Assembly: GCA_020073345.1 (NCBI GenBank)
Contig: JAIQFI010000025.1
Location: forward strand, 1-64,000
Reading direction: 5' to 3'
Length of the DNA: 64,000 nt
From: Terriglobia bacterium
GTDB lineage: Bacteria; Acidobacteriota; Terriglobia; Bryobacterales; Bryobacteraceae
Part shown: positions 59,374-64,000 of the stretch, piece by piece
Position numbering within the stretch: position 1 is the first letter of the stretch
How the letters are laid out: every line of letters begins with the position of its first letter
Notes under the pieces: generated by a model
What the model was told of the DNA's origin: nothing
The model's input: only the letters and a program-made list of their open reading frames with translations
Database searches by the model: none
Made by a program: the position numbers and the translations under genes

Positions 59374-59389
59374 AGCACGAATCGTGCCA
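59374..59389 (-). promoter_or_regulatory. Sigma-54 (-24/-12) promoter
   Basis: Minus strand reads TGGCACG-ATTC-GTGCT against the sigma-54 consensus TGGCACG-N4-TTGC(A/T), with one mismatch and the GG/GC pair at correct spacing. It directs toward the STAS and esterase genes. The predicted transcription start (about 59364) is only a few bases before the ATG, so the leader would be very short. Confidence 0.6.
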
Positions 59390-59442
59390 ACGTACAAAAT
59401 ATTGTTTCTATTGGATTTATTTACGGAAGGACTTATAGATAT

Positions 59443-59454
59443 GCTGATATTTCA
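59443..59454 (-). promoter_or_regulatory. Candidate upstream activator site 1 (GCTGA-N4-TCA)
   Basis: GCTGATATTTCA on the plus strand lies about 60 bases upstream of the sigma-54 promoter, a usual place for enhancer binding. Its reverse complement recurs before the activator gene at 62906-62917. Confidence 0.45.
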
Positions 59455-59479
59455 ACGCAATGCGGAAGGATGAACATTC

Positions 59480-62400
59480 CTAGTCAGTTTTGGCGGCGGA
59501 GCTGCGCTGCTTGGGAAGGTCGATGCCTAACTTCTTCATTCGCGACCACAAAGTGGATCGGTTGAGCCCCAGAATCTGGGCTGCGCCATTCGGTCCAGCC
59601 AGCGTCCCGCCGGTTTGTTCCAAGGCGCGCAGGATCAACCGCCGTTCGGCTTCTTCGAGCGTTGGAAGTCCCTCGGCGGGACCTGCCGATCCCTGTTTCA
59701 CACGACTCATCGCGAGGTGCTTGAGCTCGAGGATGTCCGACTGGCACAAGATGACTGCCCGTTCCAGAAGGTTCGCGAGTTCGCGCACGTTGCCCGGCCA
59801 TTCATATTGATGCAGTTGCTCATATACGGCGCGATTGATGCCCTGGATCCGCTTGCCCATCCGCTGCGAGAACTTGCGGACGAAATACCCGGCCAGAAGC
59901 GGAACATCGTCTTTGCGCTCACGTAGCGGCGGCACTTCGATAGGGAAGACGTGGAGGCGGTAGAAAAGATCGGCCCGGAACGCCCCGCGCCGGACTTCCT
60001 GTTCGAGATCGCGGTTGGTGGCTGCGATGACCCGCACATCCACCTTGTGGGTCTGGGAACCACCCACGCGTTCAAACTCCTGCTCCTGCAAGATCCGCAG
60101 GAGCTTGGACTGAGTTTCGAGCGGCAATTCACCCACTTCATCGAGAAAGATGGTGCCGCGATGCGCCAGCTCGAAACGGCCCTTCTTCTGCCCGACAGCT
60201 CCGGTGAATGCGCCTTTTTCGTGGCCGAACAGTTCACTTTCCACCAGACTGGCGGGCAGCGCACCGCAATTCACCTTGACCATGACGCTCTGTCTTCGCT
60301 GGCTGCGATTGTGAAGCGCGCGAGCGATCAATTCCTTCCCGGTGCCGGTCTCTCCGAGCAGCAAAACCGTGGAATCGGTCTGAGCCACCATTTCGATACT
60401 GGTGAAGACCTTCTGAATGGCGGCAGAAGCGCCCACGATCTCTTCAAAGTTCAGCTCGCTCTGCAGCGCTTCCTGAAGATAGACATTCTCACGCTGCAAC
60501 TGGTCCAGCATTTCCTCGGATTGTTTCCGCTGGCCGATATCGCGGAGGATGATGGTGAATAATCTGCCCGTCGAGACATCGGTCCGGGAGACCGTGGCCT
60601 CGATGGGAAACTGGTCGCCGTTCTTCCGGATCGCGCGCATCCCTTCGGGAATCCAGCCCCGCGGGGACTCCGAACTGTCCGAAGCGATGTATCCGCTCAA
60701 GACTTGCTCCAGCGGTTCGGATAGAAACGGATCAAGCCTCTGTCCGATCACGTCCGGTGAGTCGCACTGGAAGGTGGTTTTCGCGGCCTCGTTGAAGATC
60801 ACGATCCGTCTTTCGGAATCGATGACAATGATTGCATCCATGGCCGACCGGAAAATCCCGGCCAGCCGCTCCTCGGTTTCCTTGCGCGCCCGCTCGGCAC
60901 GCTTCCGTTCGGTAATGTCCAGCAGGAACGTCTGGCTGAACAGGTATGTCCCGCTCGCGTCCCTTTTTACGACCGAGGAGATCTGAAGATCTACCCGCTC
61001 ACCGTTCTTCTTGAAGGCTTGAACTTCCGCGTCTTTGACGAAGCCGTCGCGCACCAGTCTGGGCATCAGCTCTTCGCGCACGTAGGTCTGGTATTCAGGC
61101 GCGGCAAAATTCACCACCGGGCGGCCGATCACCTCGCTACGCTCATATCCGAGCGTGTGCAGCCAGAATTCGTTCACGTCCAGAATGCAGCCGTTGCCGT
61201 CAATCGAATGCATCATGATGGGCGTGCTGTTATACAGCGCCCGAACCCGATCCTCGCTTTCCCGGAGCCGGGAATTGGTTTCGGACAGTTCCTGGGTTCG
61301 CTCGGCGACCCGCTGTTCCAGTACCGCGGCGTGATGCGCTACCTGTTGGTTCAAGTGAGCGTGACGGATGGCCACCGCGAGACTGTCGGCCACATCCTGG
61401 GCGATTTCCACGTGCTCCGCCGAGAAGGCGGCGATCTCATTCGAGCCTAGATTCAGCGTGCCGATCAGTTCACCATTGGCCAGCAAGGGGACCGCGACAA
61501 TCGAGCGGATTCCATCTTCTTCGAGAGCGACCCGTGCTGGCCTGATCGCTGTATGAGCGAGGTTGGGGACCACGTACGGCCTGCCCTGCCGAAGATCATC
61601 GGGGTCACCAAAAAGATCCAGGGGCACCCACGACCCAACCCTCAACGATCCAACGCCCAGGGGTGTTCCGTCCGCGGTCAAAACGCCCACCAGGCGGGCG
61701 GCCGCGGCTCCCGGCTCGATCACCGATACACTGGCGCGCTGGCATGGAACCAGCTCGTGAAAGCGCGCGAGTACCGCGTCCGCGATCTCCTGGACGGAAC
61801 GGGCCGAAAGGATGGCGCGATCCGTCTGCCGTAACAATTTGAGGCGCTGGCTCGACCGCCGGAGAGCGTGTTCGGCGTGTTTCCGTGCGGTGATGTCGCG
61901 CTGGACGCTGAAGCTGCCGGTAAACCGCCCTTCTTGATCGTAGATACAGATGTAGTCTCCATCGAGCCACATCGGGGTTCCATCCAGGCGGCGCTCCTCG
62001 CTCTCGCCGTGCCGATGTCCGGCGTCAAGCATTTCCCTGCAGAACCGGCGCCCTTGGACCAGATCGTGCGCGAAAACGTCCTTCGTTCTTCGTCCCAGAA
62101 ACTGTTCCCGGGTTGCTCCGTACAGGCGAAGCATGGCGTCATTGACTTTAGTGGTCCGCTGATGCTCGAAGATGTAATCCAGGATCTTCTCTTTATCGGC
62201 GCTGTCATCCCAGCGAACCGGTTCGTCCAGCATCATGAAGGAGAAGCCGTCGAGCGACTGCGAAAAGAACAGGTCCAGCTGGTCGAAGGACGTCCGAAGC
62301 TCGCGCTCCACTTCCCGGCGGCGATCCGTCTCGAGCACCAGAGCGACGAGGTCGGCCAAGGAGCCGGCGAAGTTCTGCTCGTCGGCCCGCCAGGATCGGG

Positions 62401-62848
62401 GCGCGCCGGTGTATTCATTGCACAGCACTCCCACGACGCGACCTTCGCGGCGAATGGGAACATCCAGCATCGCGAAGATATTCAGGACGTCGAGATAGCC
62501 GACCGCGAACTCGCTGGTGTACGGATGCGTGCGAGCATCGTCCGCCGCGATGGTCCGGCTTTCGTCCATCGCCTTGAAGTATTGAGGATACTTCCCGACT
62601 TCGAGAATCGCTCCGCTCTCATGAGCATTGCGATTGCGATCGAAAAGGTGCAGGCAGCGGAGTTCCGTATGGTCGTCGTTGAATAGCCAGATGCTGACGC
62701 GAGCTACCTCGAGCGCATCCGCGGCGACGACGGATATCCGGGTAAGCGCGTCGTCCAGGCCGGCCGAGCCGGCTCGAGAGATCTCGACCAGAGCCGCCTG
62801 GAACTGCAGCGTTTGAAAATCGGTTCGCAAGCTGGAACTGTCTGACAT
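59480..62848 (-). CDS. Sigma-54-dependent activator with GAF-PAS-GAF-PAS-PAS sensor array
   Basis: 1122 residues from the ATG at 62848. Order: GAF about 15-175, PAS about 185-320 (MWLDGDYICIYDQEGRFTGS), GAF about 335-500, coiled coil about 505-530, PAS about 533-645, PAS about 655-775, AAA+ about 800-1030, Fis-type helix-turn-helix about 1078-1110 (NGAAQILGLNRSTLWSRMKKLGI). The AAA part has Walker A GETGTGKE (832), the sigma-54 contact loop GAFTGA (879) and Walker B FLDEVGELP. No receiver domain or membrane segment is present, so it senses cytoplasmic ligands or redox state. It lies directly upstream of, and on the same strand as, a sigma-54 promoter. Confidence 0.93.
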   Translation of the reverse strand: MSDSSSLRTDFQTLQFQAALVEISRAGSAGLDDALTRISVVAADALEVARVSIWLFNDDHTELRCLHLFDRNRNAHESGAILEVGKYPQYFKAMDESRTIAADDARTHPYTSEFAVGYLDVLNIFAMLDVPIRREGRVVGVLCNEYTGAPRSWRADEQNFAGSLADLVALVLETDRRREVERELRTSFDQLDLFFSQSLDGFSFMMLDEPVRWDDSADKEKILDYIFEHQRTTKVNDAMLRLYGATREQFLGRRTKDVFAHDLVQGRRFCREMLDAGHRHGESEERRLDGTPMWLDGDYICIYDQEGRFTGSFSVQRDITARKHAEHALRRSSQRLKLLRQTDRAILSARSVQEIADAVLARFHELVPCQRASVSVIEPGAAAARLVGVLTADGTPLGVGSLRVGSWVPLDLFGDPDDLRQGRPYVVPNLAHTAIRPARVALEEDGIRSIVAVPLLANGELIGTLNLGSNEIAAFSAEHVEIAQDVADSLAVAIRHAHLNQQVAHHAAVLEQRVAERTQELSETNSRLRESEDRVRALYNSTPIMMHSIDGNGCILDVNEFWLHTLGYERSEVIGRPVVNFAAPEYQTYVREELMPRLVRDGFVKDAEVQAFKKNGERVDLQISSVVKRDASGTYLFSQTFLLDITERKRAERARKETEERLAGIFRSAMDAIIVIDSERRIVIFNEAAKTTFQCDSPDVIGQRLDPFLSEPLEQVLSGYIASDSSESPRGWIPEGMRAIRKNGDQFPIEATVSRTDVSTGRLFTIILRDIGQRKQSEEMLDQLQRENVYLQEALQSELNFEEIVGASAAIQKVFTSIEMVAQTDSTVLLLGETGTGKELIARALHNRSQRRQSVMVKVNCGALPASLVESELFGHEKGAFTGAVGQKKGRFELAHRGTIFLDEVGELPLETQSKLLRILQEQEFERVGGSQTHKVDVRVIAATNRDLEQEVRRGAFRADLFYRLHVFPIEVPPLRERKDDVPLLAGYFVRKFSQRMGKRIQGINRAVYEQLHQYEWPGNVRELANLLERAVILCQSDILELKHLAMSRVKQGSAGPAEGLPTLEEAERRLILRALEQTGGTLAGPNGAAQILGLNRSTLWSRMKKLGIDLPKQRSSAAKTD

Positions 62849-62903
62849 GCTTCGTGGACCTGCCAACAAAAACATTGTATCGCTTGTTGAGATTTCGGCG
62901 ACC

Positions 62904-62917
62904 GCTGAAATATCAGC
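62904..62917 (-). promoter_or_regulatory. Candidate operator of the activator gene (GCTGA-AATA-TCAGC)
   Basis: A palindrome with perfect 5-base arms about 56 bases upstream of the activator ATG. The same site in shorter form is found ahead of the sigma-54 promoter at 59443. A TATAAT box lies further upstream in the AT-rich stretch at about 62955-62970, so the site would fall in the leader, where it could mediate autoregulation. Confidence 0.4.
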
Positions 62918-63023
62918 ACTCAAGCTGGCTGGGCCTGATCCGCTCAAATGACTTAAATAATTATAAATAAAGTATTTGTCGAAAAGTATCACTTTGGCCT
63001 CAGCCGTGCTTTTGAATGAGACC

Positions 63024-63173
63024 ATGCGGAGCACGGTCATTCTCGCGATTGGATTCGCCGGTATGCTTGCGGCCCAGGTTCCCGACTTTACCCCGCCCAC
63101 GCCGTTGCTCGGCGCGGTGATGCACAACAACACCAGGAAGCGAAGCGGCGGCACAGCGAAGAATAGTTTTTAG
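63024..63173 (+). pseudogene. N-terminal fragment of an exported ankyrin-type protein
   Basis: 49 codons from the ATG at 63024: signal peptide (MRSTVILAIGFAGMLAAQ) followed by DFTPPTPLLGAVMHNNT, which reads like the start of a first ankyrin repeat, then a basic tail and stop. The continuation may be in another frame (about HQEAKRRHSEE, then stop). Probably a decayed gene. The 138 bases after it hold nothing recognised. Confidence 0.4.
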
Positions 63174-63311
63174 ACCAAGCAATGGGCGAGAGACCCAACT
63201 GGACAGACAGACGAGGGAAAAGCGATGACTGCGATGGGTAGGTCTGGCGCGGATTTTCTCCCGCTCGCGCCAGGGGACCACTGGAGCACGAAGAACTAGA
63301 GGACGAAGAAA

Positions 63312-63848
63312 ATGGACCGAATTTTCAGAGACAACATGGCGGAACTGTACTGGCTGGCCTTCCTGCTGACAGGAGACCGGGAGCGAAGCATTCAAGCGTT
63401 CACCGGAGCCCTCAACAGCGAAACCCCGGCTCCAGCACTCCAGAAATTTATGCTGTCCTGGGCGCGGAGATTGGTGATTGTCTCCGCCCTGGGGACGATT
63501 CGCCGCCAACTGCGCGAATCCGCATTGCGAACCCTGCCGGCCACCAAGGGCGATGTTGCGGAGTTGGCTCGCCTTGCCTCGGCGGACCTCGGACGTCTTA
63601 CCAAACAAGAGCTGGAAGAAGCTCTGCTGGAGATGGATGCGTTCTCCCGATGTGTCGTGATCCTGGCCATCCTTGAAAAGCTGCCGGTGAAGGAGGTAGC
63701 GGATCTACTAGGCGCAGACGAAGGCGCGGTGAAAGCCGCCCAAGCCCGGGGTGTAACCGAAATGACGTGGAGATTAGCGGGCGTAATCCGCCCGGAGTCG
63801 CAGCGTTTTTTTAGCCTGGGCCAGGCTGCGATGGCTGCTTTCGGATGA
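63312..63848 (+). CDS. ECF-like RNA polymerase sigma factor
   Basis: 178 residues. Region 2 is recognisable but shortened (FRDNMAELYWLAFLLTGDRERSIQAFTGAL) and region 4 is clear (LEEALLEMDAFSRCVVILAILEKLPVKEVADLLGADEGAVKAAQARG). The length is typical for ECF sigma factors. The promoter-melting part of region 2 is weakly conserved, so it may be divergent or act as a regulator. No anti-sigma gene is visible in the 152 bases left in the window, which contain only a small GCCCG/CGGGC hairpin. Confidence 0.75.
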   Translation: MDRIFRDNMAELYWLAFLLTGDRERSIQAFTGALNSETPAPALQKFMLSWARRLVIVSALGTIRRQLRESALRTLPATKGDVAELARLASADLGRLTKQELEEALLEMDAFSRCVVILAILEKLPVKEVADLLGADEGAVKAAQARGVTEMTWRLAGVIRPESQRFFSLGQAAMAAFG

Positions 63849-64000
63849 ACCGCCGTACACTATGGCCTCGGCCCGTAGTGTGGCAGTGTTTCACCCACTT
63901 CAAGCGCGCCTAAGTCCGGAGCCTGGCCCGTATAACGGGCACTCACATTCGCGAGTATGACCCCCTGGTCCACTGCGGCCGAACCAGGTTTTAGTCGAAA

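Noticed and set aside
1-64000. CRISPR array, tRNA/rRNA, prophage or transposase genes
   Set aside because: No regular short repeats with spacers, no cloverleaf or rRNA sequence noticed by eye, and no integrase or transposase motif in any frame. A tRNAscan, Rfam or ISfinder run would be decisive and was not possible.

Overview
The window looks like a chromosomal segment of a soil Acidobacterium, most like the Bryobacterales/'Solibacter' group. This is inferred from gene content, not from a marker gene. The pointers are very large Oar-type TonB-dependent receptors with an N-terminal carboxypeptidase-regulatory-like domain, a DUF1552/DUF1592/ankyrin operon, PQQ dehydrogenases, DUF6152, a PEP-CTERM protein, and many paralogous secreted proteins of unknown function. 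DNA is GC-rich, so long antisense shadow frames are common and were left out. No rRNA, tRNA, CRISPR array, phage or transposase gene was seen.

Layout. (1) 1-6882, plus strand: a tight envelope operon with the end of a PspA/IM30 (ESCRT-III-like) gene, a periplasmic solute-binding protein fused to an OmpA peptidoglycan-binding domain, an ABC permease and ATPase, a membrane-anchored coiled-coil protein, a Vps4/Ycf46-type AAA+ ATPase and a small helical protein. (2) 7090-14742, minus strand: an NAD-linked, cysteine-type molybdenum formate dehydrogenase (fdsGBA and delta) with fdhD, mobA and a moeA that lacks two central blocks. (3) 14876-31000: exported proteins (haem-containing protein, amidase, Oar receptor, metallo-beta-lactamase fold protein, DUF6152, GlcG-like protein, cytochrome c-like protein) with several decayed genes (PQQ dehydrogenase stub, Oar stub). 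(4) 31131-50280: secreted esterases (tannase/feruloyl-esterase type, CE15 glucuronoyl-esterase type, two SGNH hydrolases, a frameshifted alpha/beta hydrolase), a second Oar receptor, a MetE-like protein, a PQQ dehydrogenase, a LigM/DesA-type O-demethylase, a PcpA/LinE-type ring-cleaving dioxygenase and LysR and GntR regulators. Together this reads as uptake and breakdown of methoxylated, lignin-linked aromatics; released C1 units could end as formate, the substrate of the enzyme in region 2. (5) 50314-57922: a complete ankyrin-DUF1592-DUF1552 operon plus two passenger genes, bracketed by the 3' end and the 5' end of another copy of the same operon in the same orientation. (6) 57969-63848: a secreted esterase and a degenerate STAS protein behind a good sigma-54 promoter, a large GAF/PAS sigma-54 activator whose own upstream region shares a palindrome with that promoter, and an ECF-like sigma factor.

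The three most interesting items are the PspA-AAA-ABC/OmpA operon, the operon-inside-an-operon remnant structure at 50.3-57.9 kb, and the self-contained sigma-54 circuit at 59-63 kb. All functional statements come from motif reading; no database search was run.
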